This document shows positions 22,681 through 31,869 of a stretch of 64,000 bases of DNA, one piece after another. How positions within the stretch are numbered: the first letter of the stretch is position 1; each line of letters begins with the position of its first letter. A program made the position numbers and the translations under genes. The DNA is from Halorubrum laminariae (lineage in GTDB: Archaea > Halobacteriota > Halobacteria > Halobacteriales > Haloferacaceae), in the NCBI RefSeq assembly GCF_024494655.1, contig NZ_JANHDL010000004.1, positions 124,001 to 188,000 on the forward strand, read 5' to 3'. The notes below the pieces were generated by a model. It saw only the letters and a program-made list of their open reading frames with translations. It was not told where the DNA came from and did not search any database.

Positions 22681-25083
22681 CTAGAAAAGGTCCGACCAGA
22701 ACGATCGAGACGGGCCAGTTTCGTTGGGATCGTCACTGGGTTCGGCGGGTGCTTGAGATTCCGCGGGGACCAGGTCGGTGCTGGTCTCTGTTTCATGCGC
22801 TGGAACGTCCTGAGGTGGCTGGCGTTCCCACCGTACACGTTCTTGCGCCTCGAGTCGCTCGACGAACTCTTCATCAAGGATGTCCTCCATGGGGATTTCA
22901 TCGTCACTCAGCCCCTCCGCGATCTCGTCGAATACGGGGTGATTCTTCGCTTTACACATCACGAAGAGAACCTGCTGAAGCGTCTCCAGCTGGTGTTCGC
23001 GTTTGTCGACGATGCGTTCGTAGTGCTCCAGCTCACGGTAGACGCGGGAGACTTTGTTCTCCTGCATCTGGATCTCGTTTTCGAGTTGGGTCTGGTACTC
23101 GCTCAGTTCCTCTTCCATCTTCCCGAAGTCCTGCTCGAGGACCTCAACTCTCCGTCCGAGTTCGGAGGGGATCGTCTCGTTTCCGCTGACAGAGTCGCTC
23201 CCGTCTTTGATCTCCTCTTTCTCATCTTCGTCGTCTTCTGCCTCGCTGTCGTCGGTCTCCGAGTCTTCTTCACCCACATCATCCGAATCGCTGCTCTCCC
23301 CTTCAGATTCGGAACTGGTGGTTCCGGAGTTGGTGTCTGAATCATCGTTGTCTTCTTCAGACTTCTGCTGTTCGACGTGGTCTGCCTCTAATGCTTCAAC
23401 TGCGGCCCTGCCCTCTTCTGGATCGAGTTCGTCTTCTGCCGCAGTTTCGTCGCTTTCTGTCTCGGTATCGCTATCGCTATCGGAGGGGTCCTCTCCATCC
23501 GAGAACATGCTCCCTTCCGACTCAGATGGTCGGTTGAATCCATCATCGAGATCGGACGAGACATCTACGGTCACCGTGTTGGACGACGGATCATCGTCGG
23601 TGGTGTCGTCATTTTGATCCTCGTCGGCGGTCGGTTCGTCGTCCGTATCCGCTATTTCGGCGGGTTCTTCTGTTGGATCAGCCGTAAAACGGTCTGAATC
23701 CGGTTCTGTCTTGCTGGGGGAGAAGTCCGAGACTGAAGGATTCCGCTCGCCACGAGTCCGGCGGTTTCTCTCAGTCCGGGTGTTTCCCCTGCGTCGACGG
23801 GTGTCGTCTGGGGTTGGGTCCGTTACCTCCTGATCGGATTCCTCACCAGAGCTCGCCTGACTGTTGGATTTGAACCCATCCGGCCCGCCTCGGCCGGTAC
23901 TTCGACTTCGACGTCCGCCGCCGGTCGTGCTTACGGGATCAGATCCGGCTTCATCGTCGGTTGCCTTTTTTTGAGGAGTCGGTTGGGCGTCGCTCTGGGT
24001 GTCCTTGTCCTGGTCTGCGCTGTCGTCATCGGATCGGGTCTGTACTTCGTCATGGCGATCGTCGTCGTAGTGGGTGTCCACACGGATGATCGCCTTCTCG
24101 ATGGTCCGCTCACCGTAGGTGGTCCCGTCCGAGTAGTGCTCCTCGTTCCACTTTTCACGCATGAGGCCGGATGCCCGGAAGATCCGATCGATGAGGACAG
24201 GATCGCCACTACACCAGAATGCGAGCTTGTTACAGAACACCATGTCTGCTTCAGATTGGCTGTAGCCCGTCTTGTTGTGGTCGTCTGAGAAGCTGAAGAA
24301 CTCCTCCCAGTGCCCACGCCAGAGGAGCGTGAACCCGTAGCCGTTGTCTGCCTTCTTCGCATCGGTCAGCAGTTCCTGTTCGTACGCGGTGAGGTCCTCT
24401 GTCGTTGGACCGAGTGAAAACGGGATGTCGACATCTCTGTCGTACCCGAGATTCGCTAAGTTGGGCCGTTCTCCGCTTGGGGGAGTGATCTGTATGTTCT
24501 CGCTGCTGTCGTCGTCTTCGTCATCCTCGTCTTCTCCGTCCAAGAGATACTCGGTGTAGACGTTGGTGAGGCCCTCCTGGTTGCTGTTGAGCGTTGCCTC
24601 CTCATCCGTATCGAGAGGCTGCCCATCCGACGAGACGACGTTGCCGGTGACGGTGAAGTAGCGACCGTCTTCGTAGATTTCGATGTTCCCCTTTCGGCGG
24701 CGATCGCCGGGGATCTCGCCTTCGAGGATGATGTGAGCGCCTGTGCCCGACGGGCTGATCTCGATGAACCCGTCCATTTCGTCCATGACTTCGAGTGCCC
24801 AGTCTTCCCACTCGCCGGTTTCCGCATCGCGACACTTGTCGAGGTCGATCCCAACTAGGTCGTCATCTTCGGTAAAGACAAATCCGACGCCGTCGTGGTT
24901 TTTCCTCTTCACCCTCACATTTCCGAAACTGGTCCACGTAGATGGGTCGTCAGTCTGTGCGTACCCTCCGTTAGGGTCCTTGGGGAGTTTCGTTTCTTTT
25001 CCGTCTCGCATCCCAGTGTCCCAGCAGATCCACTGCTTGCGGTCCCTCAGTTCACTCGGGATATTAGTTACTTGAATGTCCAT
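22681..25083 (-). CDS. Primase-polymerase (AEP superfamily) with long acidic tail
   Basis: From ATG 25083 (MDIQVTNIPSELRDRKQWIC), residues 1-170 carry the AEP signature of plasmid/phage primase-polymerases: VGIDLDKC (metal-binding DxD, ~77-83), SPSGTGAHI (~110-118) and IEIYEDGRYFTVTG (~130-145). Residues ~245-345 (DNGYGFTLLWRGHWEEFFSF ... FWCSGDPVLIDRIFRASGL) resemble the helical-bundle domain of NrS-1-type polymerases. The rest is ~350 acidic, disordered residues ending in a coiled coil (EVLEQDFGKMEEELSEYQTQ). No helicase domain is fused, so the XPD-like helicase encoded just upstream is the likely partner. It would start replication or copy transferred strands. Confidence 0.8.
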   Translation of the reverse strand: MDIQVTNIPSELRDRKQWICWDTGMRDGKETKLPKDPNGGYAQTDDPSTWTSFGNVRVKRKNHDGVGFVFTEDDDLVGIDLDKCRDAETGEWEDWALEVMDEMDGFIEISPSGTGAHIILEGEIPGDRRRKGNIEIYEDGRYFTVTGNVVSSDGQPLDTDEEATLNSNQEGLTNVYTEYLLDGEDEDDEDDDSSENIQITPPSGERPNLANLGYDRDVDIPFSLGPTTEDLTAYEQELLTDAKKADNGYGFTLLWRGHWEEFFSFSDDHNKTGYSQSEADMVFCNKLAFWCSGDPVLIDRIFRASGLMREKWNEEHYSDGTTYGERTIEKAIIRVDTHYDDDRHDEVQTRSDDDSADQDKDTQSDAQPTPQKKATDDEAGSDPVSTTGGGRRSRSTGRGGPDGFKSNSQASSGEESDQEVTDPTPDDTRRRRGNTRTERNRRTRGERNPSVSDFSPSKTEPDSDRFTADPTEEPAEIADTDDEPTADEDQNDDTTDDDPSSNTVTVDVSSDLDDGFNRPSESEGSMFSDGEDPSDSDSDTETESDETAAEDELDPEEGRAAVEALEADHVEQQKSEEDNDDSDTNSGTTSSESEGESSDSDDVGEEDSETDDSEAEDDEDEKEEIKDGSDSVSGNETIPSELGRRVEVLEQDFGKMEEELSEYQTQLENEIQMQENKVSRVYRELEHYERIVDKREHQLETLQQVLFVMCKAKNHPVFDEIAEGLSDDEIPMEDILDEEFVERLEAQERVRWERQPPQDVPAHETETSTDLVPAESQAPAEPSDDPNETGPSRSFWSDLF

Positions 25084-25263
25084 TGTTGGCTTCGTGTTGG
25101 CGTGTGTATCTACTCTCGCACCCACGGGTCATATTCTTAACCCCCATGTGGGTCTTCACTCTCACCGCTACCACACCTCTCTCACTACAAGATGAGAGAT
25201 AAAAAACAAACCAGTTCGGCACTTAACAGGCGATTCTCTCTGGGGCAGGCGATCGCTCCTCCG

Positions 25264-27747
25264 TCAGTGTTGAGACCAGAAGTGCTGGAGTTCCCGGCCG
25301 AGCTCTGGAGGGGAGATCGGTCTGAATTCATCTGTCGCGTGTTCTGGGAAGTGCTCGCGAACACTGGTGAACGTCCGGCTATTCGCGTACCGCTCGTCGA
25401 TGAGGACACGGACGCCGACGTCCTCGACGCCGCGGATGACTCGGCCGAGTGCCTGTCTCGTCTTCCGAACAGCGGGAACGGTAAAGGCGAAATCGAAGCC
25501 GTTGTTATCGAACCGTTCATCGTACGCCGATTGGATGGCCTGAGAGAGGTTCGTTGACGTGTTGGTGATCGGAACGCCACAGACAACTGCCGCGTTGAGC
25601 TTGTCGCCGTCGAAGTCCACACCCTCTGTGAGCGTCCCACGGAGGCTTGTTGCGAGAACTTTGGGCTCGCCATCGAAGAAGGCCTGCTTGAGCTCCTCAG
25701 TCGCCGCGTCGGAACTGCTGGTGTCGGTTAGAACCGGTTTGGTGACGTTCGGGTTGCCGTCTAACATCCTGCTTGCCCACATGGCTTCGAGGTAACTCGG
25801 CATGAACACGATCACGTTCCCTGGCGTGGTGTTCACGACCGAGGTTATTGTCTTCCCGTACGTAGTTCGCAGTTCCGGGTGTTCGTCGGGTGGCCACCGA
25901 TTTGAGTAGGTGAACTTCTGAGCGTCGACGGCGAACGATGCTCTGTTCTCCTGTGGGAAGCCGAGATCGAACGCGACCTTGCCGACGTTTCGCTGTCTGT
26001 CTGTGGAAGGCGATTGTGTACTCCCTCCACCGCCCCCGACAGAACCGATATCAGGGATATGGACGGTGTCCTCGTCTCCTTCTGGAATGTTGGCGCTGGC
26101 GATCGCCTTGGTGACGAGACTGCTGGTGGGCTGGGTCCCTTCTCTGAGTTTCTTCACTCCAGTGACTTCTTCGTAGATGTCGAGGGGTGAGAGCGTGGCC
26201 GACATGAGGATTGCCCCACCGAAGGTATCGAGAGTCGCGGCGATCTCGTTTTGGGGGATCGCGTTGTTGATCTGGACCTGCGCGTAGTAGCCAGTTCGCC
26301 ACGGGCGGGTAGAATCGGCAGTCGAGCGGGTCCCCTTCCGTGGGATTAGCTTGATCTCGCGGAAGTATTCGGAGTCACCACCTGTCCACCATCGGTTGAG
26401 GAGTTCGTAAACGTCGCTGATAGCAAACGATCCGTCTGGGCTCTTCTCGTCAACTTCGCGCGAGATGACGTCGCGGGCAACGCTCACTGCTCGGGCGGCG
26501 AGGAGGGTTTTCTCCCAGATGTCCTCGTAGTCGTTGTCTTCTACCCATTTTCGGATGCTGTCCGGGCCGGGGTTCTGTGGGTTTTGTAGCGCGATCGAGA
26601 GTTCGTCGCGGTTCTTCCTCCGGCACTTGTCCTTCCAGTTGGTCCCGAGTTCGTCTCGAAGCCCCTGTATCGTGCTTTTGTGGAATTCGTCTTGGATTCG
26701 CTCAACGAATTTGGATGCAGTTAGCAGATCGGGGCCAGTCAGACCCGTGTTTCCGATGACGGCATCTGCGAGCTGGCATTTCCGAGGGTGGCCCTTCCCG
26801 GTGATCCAGCGTTGGACGAGAGTGATGTCGTCAGCGGCTTTGGAGAACGTGGAGTAATTGACGCTGTACGACAGCTGGTCTCGTACTTGGTGGACGAGTT
26901 CGTGAGCTTCGTCGCAAATGAGCAGGGTGGTGTCGTCGATGATGCCTCCGGTGAATCCAGCCACCGTCTTCGGGTTGAAGGCGTGCTGGTAATTTCCGAA
27001 TAGAGCCATGCCTTCGTCGTGGAGTCGGCGCATTTCGACGTGTGGGCAGGTTCCCGCGCGTGCCGCGGTCTTGAGTGTCTCTTCGCCTGTCGTCACATCG
27101 AAGATGGAGAGCGGGAACGAGTCTTTGACTGAATTCGTGATATGTTTAGCGTAGAATGGACAGTATTCCTTCCCGGCGACAGTCGGGATCGACGGTTGGA
27201 CGCCCGCTTTCGCTCCGTCGAACGTGAGCGTGTCCTCGACAGATGGCTCCCGTTGAGCATACGAGAATAGGCCAAAGGCGGCGTTGGCTTCTCGACTGTT
27301 ATTCTGTCGCGCCGCTTTCGCCATCAAACTCCGCGTGTTATCCCGCAACTCGATACATCGGTGGTAGATGTCTTCCTTCTCGATCTCGCCAGCCTGGACA
27401 TACGGGCACAGGTCGGCCTTACCGACGAGAGTCAGTCCGGGGATGTTGTTGTCCGTCTTCCTGTTGATCGTCCGTAGGTCTGATTCGAAGGCGCTCAGTT
27501 GCTGCTTCTTCGATGTGATGACGAGTACGCGGTCGTATTTTGTCTCTGGGTCTTTGACGAGGCTGATACCCGCAGTGAGCGCGATGAGGGTCTTCCCGGT
27601 CCCACACGGACCCTCAAGAAGGAACACGCCCCCGTCGCGAACGGTGTCGATGCTTTGGTTGATACCTTCTCGTTGATTCGGGTATGGCTTGAAGGGGAAG
27701 ATATCCTCCCAGATTTCGCTGTCGTCGGATCGCTGGCTCTCGGTCAT
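25264..27747 (-). CDS. XPD/DinG-like Fe-S DNA helicase, 827 aa
   Basis: Superfamily 2 motifs appear in order: Walker A EGPCGTGKTL near residue 49, DEAH (LLICDEAHEL) near 280 and motif VI QALGRVIRG near 767. Four Cys in the first motor domain, LCPY (~112), HRC (~130), YCPFY (~196) and TCPH (~234), match the 4Fe-4S cluster of XPD/Rad3 helicases, which unwind 5'->3'. The closing segment (VRVLIDERYANSRTFTSVRE) is typical of the family. It begins just upstream of the primase-polymerase and probably provides the replicative or transfer helicase. A relative lacking most of the cluster Cys is encoded at 59517. Confidence 0.85.
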   Translation of the reverse strand: MTESQRSDDSEIWEDIFPFKPYPNQREGINQSIDTVRDGGVFLLEGPCGTGKTLIALTAGISLVKDPETKYDRVLVITSKKQQLSAFESDLRTINRKTDNNIPGLTLVGKADLCPYVQAGEIEKEDIYHRCIELRDNTRSLMAKAARQNNSREANAAFGLFSYAQREPSVEDTLTFDGAKAGVQPSIPTVAGKEYCPFYAKHITNSVKDSFPLSIFDVTTGEETLKTAARAGTCPHVEMRRLHDEGMALFGNYQHAFNPKTVAGFTGGIIDDTTLLICDEAHELVHQVRDQLSYSVNYSTFSKAADDITLVQRWITGKGHPRKCQLADAVIGNTGLTGPDLLTASKFVERIQDEFHKSTIQGLRDELGTNWKDKCRRKNRDELSIALQNPQNPGPDSIRKWVEDNDYEDIWEKTLLAARAVSVARDVISREVDEKSPDGSFAISDVYELLNRWWTGGDSEYFREIKLIPRKGTRSTADSTRPWRTGYYAQVQINNAIPQNEIAATLDTFGGAILMSATLSPLDIYEEVTGVKKLREGTQPTSSLVTKAIASANIPEGDEDTVHIPDIGSVGGGGGSTQSPSTDRQRNVGKVAFDLGFPQENRASFAVDAQKFTYSNRWPPDEHPELRTTYGKTITSVVNTTPGNVIVFMPSYLEAMWASRMLDGNPNVTKPVLTDTSSSDAATEELKQAFFDGEPKVLATSLRGTLTEGVDFDGDKLNAAVVCGVPITNTSTNLSQAIQSAYDERFDNNGFDFAFTVPAVRKTRQALGRVIRGVEDVGVRVLIDERYANSRTFTSVREHFPEHATDEFRPISPPELGRELQHFWSQH

Positions 27748-27828
27748 GGGGCGATTGAGTACCTAGTACGTCGGAGGAGAGTTACTTAAATCCGTCCCGC
27801 AAAACAGGGCTGAAGATTGCTGAGCCGG

Positions 27829-29460
27829 TTATTCTTTGTCGGACTTCATATCCCTGTAAGCCCGCTTGATGTCGTCGAATTTGAGCTTCTGAGCCTTCCG
27901 GTCAACTGCCTTGAATTTGGCTTGGTTGATGAGGGCGTTCAGGTCTGCCCCACTCCACCCGCCGGTCTTCGACGCGACGCTCTGGGCTTGGTCTTGGGTG
28001 ATCTCGTGGGGCACTTCCGCGAGCTTGATCTTGATGATCTCGAGTCGGGTGTCGGACTCAGGAAGTCCGATCTCGAAGTCCTCGTCAATGCGCCCCGGAC
28101 GGAGGATCGCGTCATCCATCGACTCCTTGAGATTCGTCGTCAGGAGGATGATGTAGTCCTTGTCCTCCTTCGTGAGCGCCGAGAGGAACATATTGGTGAT
28201 CTTCTTGTCCTCTGCGTGCGAATTGAGGCTGTCGTCACGGCTCCCCAGAAGCTGCTCGGCCTCGTCGATGAACACGACGCCGCCGAGTTCTTGGGCCTCC
28301 TCGAAGAGCCGCTGGATGATCTGCGGCGACTTGTTGATGAACTCGTGGGTGAGGTCCGCTTGGGTCAGCTCGACGAACGGCCGGTTGAGTTCGTTCGCTA
28401 GCGCACGGGCAAACAGCGTCTTCCCCGTCCCCGGCGGGCCGTAGAAGAGGAGCCCGCGCGAGGGCTCGATCCCGAAGCGGTCGTAACTGGGGTTGTTCCC
28501 CCGGAGCGGGCTGACCACCTGTTCGCGGAGTGCGTCCTTGACTTCGGGATACCCACCGATATCCTCGAAGCGCATCTCGGGCGGCTCCTCCCACGGGAAT
28601 TGGTACTGAGTCACGGCCTCATCATCCGTTTCCTCGGCGGGCGTATCGCTCTCGTCGTCCTGTTCCTCGTCCGTGGCCGTCTCCTCGTCCGCTTCCTCGT
28701 CGTCACTATGGTCGACTGGCGTTACGGACCACTCAGGAGTGGTGTCCTCCTGAGGCCCGTCGTGCTGGTCGGTGTCCGGGGTATCTCGAAACGGGTGGTC
28801 GTCTGCCGATGCTCGGAGATCGGCGGGCGTCACGTCCGACGCCGTGTTGGTAGGCGAGCTGTGGCTGCCCGCATTTTCCTGCTCACTGGCCTTCTCGTCA
28901 AAGGGTGAGTTCAGGGTCAGCGTGTAGTCCATGAAGCCCATCCAGTGGAGGAACCGCTCAAAGCGGCTGTCGTCGTCTCGGCGGTAGCCAAACTTCGAGA
29001 CCGAAGACTGCGACCGCTCGTGGTACAGGCCACTCAGAACCGCGAAATACCGGGGCAGGTAGCCTGTCGAGGTGGTGATCCGGGTCGTCCCACAGCCGGC
29101 GAGCGCCGTCGAAACGAACAGCGTGGCCGCATCTGCGGAACTACTGGCCCATTCAGGCGGCGTCGTACCAGCTATCACACCTGCGGTTAGGAGGATCACT
29201 CCGGTGGCAAGACTGGCAACGATCCCGCTGTGGAACGGACGCCAGTGCTTGTAGTTCAGATGGAGCCCGAGGCTGATCAGGCCCAAGAGGAGGATGAAGG
29301 CGGTGGAGGTCTCCATCACAAGGAGGATGAGTGCTGGGAGACCGAGGAATGTGAATCCCATCGGGGCGTCAGCATAGTCTTGGTGAGCGGGATCAACTTG
29401 GAGTAGCCACCGCCAGGAGAGCCACGCGAAGAGCAGCCCCGCGAGAATGTAGTAAATCAT
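27829..29460 (-). CDS. Membrane-anchored AAA ATPase, 543 aa
   Basis: From ATG 29460 (MIYYILAGLLFAWLSWRWLL), the first ~130 residues hold about four membrane helices. An acidic linker rich in Glu, Asp and Thr spans ~190-280. The C-terminal half is a classic AAA module: FEDIGGYPEVKDAL (~300), Walker A GPPGTGKTLF (~340), Walker B VVFIDEAEQL (~398), sensor LLTTNL and arginine-finger region LRPGRIDEDF, then the lid GGWSGADLNALI. The module is of the CDC48/FtsH type, but no protease HEXGH motif follows. It may remodel or extract membrane proteins of the adjacent secretion complex. Its start codon overlaps the stop of a 30-aa frame (TGATG). Confidence 0.85.
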   Translation of the reverse strand: MIYYILAGLLFAWLSWRWLLQVDPAHQDYADAPMGFTFLGLPALILLVMETSTAFILLLGLISLGLHLNYKHWRPFHSGIVASLATGVILLTAGVIAGTTPPEWASSSADAATLFVSTALAGCGTTRITTSTGYLPRYFAVLSGLYHERSQSSVSKFGYRRDDDSRFERFLHWMGFMDYTLTLNSPFDEKASEQENAGSHSSPTNTASDVTPADLRASADDHPFRDTPDTDQHDGPQEDTTPEWSVTPVDHSDDEEADEETATDEEQDDESDTPAEETDDEAVTQYQFPWEEPPEMRFEDIGGYPEVKDALREQVVSPLRGNNPSYDRFGIEPSRGLLFYGPPGTGKTLFARALANELNRPFVELTQADLTHEFINKSPQIIQRLFEEAQELGGVVFIDEAEQLLGSRDDSLNSHAEDKKITNMFLSALTKEDKDYIILLTTNLKESMDDAILRPGRIDEDFEIGLPESDTRLEIIKIKLAEVPHEITQDQAQSVASKTGGWSGADLNALINQAKFKAVDRKAQKLKFDDIKRAYRDMKSDKE

Positions 29461-29552
29461 CAGAGACTCCCCCACAGAGCGTGACGCTTCTCAGACTCCG
29501 CCAACGGACCGAGGCGGGCGTACACCGGCTGAGGGGCGCGTTTGTGGTTCAT
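29460..29552 (-). CDS. Leader microprotein, 30 aa, coupled to AAA gene
   Basis: A short frame (MNHKRAPQPVYARLGPLAES...) starts at ATG 29552 and stops with TGATG, the A of the next ATG overlapping the stop. A TATA box (CTTTATATATCAG) lies ~35-45 nt upstream. Without it, the AAA gene would have a ~90-nt leader. The coupling suggests it is translated and sets expression of the AAA protein. Confidence 0.45.
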   Translation of the reverse strand: MNHKRAPQPVYARLGPLAESEKRHALWGSL

Positions 29553-29741
29553 TGTTTCCGTTCTAGATGGTTCTTAATGGTACTGATATATAAAGTCGTG
29601 TCCTGTGCTCAGAGTGGCACAAAAACACCCGTCCCACTGTGAACTCCACTTCTAAATTATACAAACTGTCTCAAATCGGCCCATTACGTTGGTGGCGTTG
29701 GGTCGGGCTCTTCGGGCGAGTGGGATGAGGTCGTGTCGGTT

Positions 29742-30347
29742 CTAGCTTTCGGAGTTGTCGTTCTGTTCAACCGCCTCGAGCGCGACCTCGTGGGCGACTC
29801 CATACTGTTCTGCGAGGAGCTTTGCGAGTTCGTCGCTGGTGGGGTTTTCCGTGATCTGCGATTTGGCGTATTCACGCACGGCTGTTACGGCATTCTGTAG
29901 ATATACGACAGTCTGTTCCCGAGAGAGTCCATCGGGGAGATAATACTCGGCTGTATCCTGAAATGGTGAGCCGAAGAGAGAGCCCGCATTGTCGTCGATG
30001 GTTACGGACCCTTGCTCAGATAGTTGTTCATCGAGCTTCTGCGGTTCGATCACGAGCCGGCTTCCCCTCCCAGCAGTGTATTCGCCTAAGGCGGCCATGT
30101 CCTGTGGTGAGTCTCCCGCCTGACCGAGTAGGTGCGCGATTGTGCGAGGGGCTGGCGGTATCCAGCCTTCTGTAGTGAGGATACCTTTGAGCTGGTACTG
30201 GCGATCGCTGGAGGGGAGATTGAGTTCTTCCCGGCTGAACGTGAAAATCCCAACCGAGCCTTCTGGGAGTGTTGCGGAGTTCGGAAGCCCGACTTGTGAT
30301 AGAACCGTCGAGTGTCCATCTGTGTCGTTCGAATTGTGTGTTGTCAT
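29742..30347 (-). CDS. Hypothetical protein, 201 aa
   Basis: An acidic soluble protein (MTTHNSNDTDGHSTVLSQVG...). The middle contains a strand-turn pattern (GSVGIFTFSREELNLPSSDR) and a loop with GEYTAGRGSRLVIEP. The C-terminal ~60 residues are helical (QTVVYLQNAVTAVREYAKSQ, then DELAKLLAEQYGVAHEVALE), the last part resembling a small UBA/three-helix bundle. No family is recognised. It follows the ADP-ribosylglycohydrolase gene by ~55 bp in the same direction, so it may belong to the same toxin-immunity group or be an independent transfer accessory. Confidence 0.7.
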   Translation of the reverse strand: MTTHNSNDTDGHSTVLSQVGLPNSATLPEGSVGIFTFSREELNLPSSDRQYQLKGILTTEGWIPPAPRTIAHLLGQAGDSPQDMAALGEYTAGRGSRLVIEPQKLDEQLSEQGSVTIDDNAGSLFGSPFQDTAEYYLPDGLSREQTVVYLQNAVTAVREYAKSQITENPTSDELAKLLAEQYGVAHEVALEAVEQNDNSES

Positions 30348-30402
30348 GGTCGTACTTTGGTGGTTGTCGTCTTAAACAGTCCGCAAACTGGCCCGATCGG
30401 TG

Positions 30403-31824
30403 TTACTCCAGTTGGCCGTCGTTCTCTGCGAGGGTCTGCGCCTCCATCGCTATAGAGTCGCTACAGGTGATCCCCTCGGGGGCAACCTGACCGAGTTCGA
30501 GCAACGACGGGATGATCCGCTCTCGGTAGGCATCGAGATCGAGTCGGATGTTCTCTTCCCACCGGGACGGGAAGCTGTTGTTCGGCTTGTGAGCGTATTC
30601 CGTGAGCCGCTTGCCGTCGCCGAAGCGGGCTCCGACGATCGCGCCGGTCACAGCACCGACAGTGTCGGCGTCGTCGCCACGGTTCACGGCCTCAATGAGT
30701 GCGTCTCCGGGGTGTTTCGCGTTGAGCCCGATGTAGAGAGCCGTCTCGAGCGTGTCAAGCACGTAGCCGCCGTTGCTCAGTTCCTCCGGATCCGTATCGG
30801 GGAGGTTCTCGAGGAGTTCGACCAGTTCGTCCGGGGCATCCGATGAGAGTTCGTCGAGTGCGATCCCGAGCGGGTCGTTACGTCCGCGGATGATGCTCGC
30901 AAGGACGAGGTTGAGGGCGGCACAACCGTGGGTACACCGCGGATCTGCGTGGGTGATCTCTGAGGATTGCCGGCTCACCTCTTGGAGCGTGTCGAGGTCG
31001 TCAGGGTAGGCGATCGCGAGCGGGGCACACCGCATGATACTCCCGTTACCTGCTGAGCGGTACTCGCCGCGTTCCTCGACCGTCTGGTGGCCTGCCTCTC
31101 GTGGGTCAACCCCATTTCGGAGCTTGTCGATAGAGCTCAACGTTGTACTACCGATATCGAACGGCATGGATTCGAACCACGCAACGATCTGGTCTGCGTA
31201 ATCGTCCATATCGAAGCCGTTGTTCCGAAGCAGGCTGGCGACGAGATACAGAGCGAGATTCGTGTCGTCAGTGATCGTCCCCGCCGGTTGATGGTGAGAG
31301 CCATCGCCAAGAAAGTCGGTTACGCGGCCGTACTTCTGTTGGATCTGATCCTCCGACATGAACTCGACCGGACGCCCCAGAGCGTCTCCGTACGCCTGTC
31401 CGATGATGATGCCTTTCGCTCGGTCGAGAGGCGTGATCAACTCACGTGTGGTGGGGTCTCGTCCGATCGTCCCTTCCGTGGATGCCTCAAGGCCCCACGT
31501 CGCTCGGATCTGATCTGCTTGGACGGATATCTTCCCGCTGGATTTGTGTTTCTGAAGTGGCGTTCTGAGTTCGGCATCTGCCACTTCCTGGTACGCTCTC
31601 ACCAGCTCGAAGTCTGAGTGGAACGGGTGGAGTTCCTCGAAGTGGCCACTCGTAGGCTTCGGCCGATTTACCGCAGAGTAGTTGACGGAGGGGTAATTCC
31701 CGCCGGGGTTAACGTCGGAATCCCGGTGCGGCGGGGTAGTAATATCCATGTCCTTGATTCGTCGCATGTACTGTCTTAGGCTGGTAATCGCATTTATACC
31801 TTTGTCCCGGAGTTCAACAACCAT
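30403..31824 (-). CDS. ADP-ribosylglycohydrolase (ARH/DraG family), candidate immunity protein
   Basis: Residues ~130-440 form an ADP-ribosylhydrolase domain: GIIIGQAYGDALGRPVEF (~140), GTITDDTNLALYL with the TDDT metal motif (~185), GNGSIMRCAPLAIAYPDD (~245), then HADPRCTHGC and GDDADTVGAVTGAIVGARFG (~384-403), which holds the second metal-ligand cluster. The family removes ADP-ribose from Arg or Ser using two Mg ions. About 125 extra N-terminal residues are unrecognised. ATG 31824 (MVVELRDKGI) is chosen because a TATA-like TTTTGTAGC lies ~30 nt upstream. It directly follows the ADP-ribosyltransferase-like C-terminus of the VirB6-like protein, so reversal of that modification (immunity) is the best hypothesis. 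Confidence 0.85.
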   Translation of the reverse strand: MVVELRDKGINAITSLRQYMRRIKDMDITTPPHRDSDVNPGGNYPSVNYSAVNRPKPTSGHFEELHPFHSDFELVRAYQEVADAELRTPLQKHKSSGKISVQADQIRATWGLEASTEGTIGRDPTTRELITPLDRAKGIIIGQAYGDALGRPVEFMSEDQIQQKYGRVTDFLGDGSHHQPAGTITDDTNLALYLVASLLRNNGFDMDDYADQIVAWFESMPFDIGSTTLSSIDKLRNGVDPREAGHQTVEERGEYRSAGNGSIMRCAPLAIAYPDDLDTLQEVSRQSSEITHADPRCTHGCAALNLVLASIIRGRNDPLGIALDELSSDAPDELVELLENLPDTDPEELSNGGYVLDTLETALYIGLNAKHPGDALIEAVNRGDDADTVGAVTGAIVGARFGDGKRLTEYAHKPNNSFPSRWEENIRLDLDAYRERIIPSLLELGQVAPEGITCSDSIAMEAQTLAENDGQLE

Positions 31825-31869
31825 CACCCACAACGGGTGCTACAAAACAATTTTTCTGTAGTGTCCTCT
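31825..31869 (-). promoter_or_regulatory. Promoter of ADP-ribosylglycohydrolase gene
   Basis: On the minus strand an A/T-rich GAAAAATTGTTTTGTAGC is followed by ACCCGTTGTGGGTG and the ATG at 31824. The layout resembles the left-arm module. It would allow expression separate from the toxin-like gene upstream. Confidence 0.5.
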
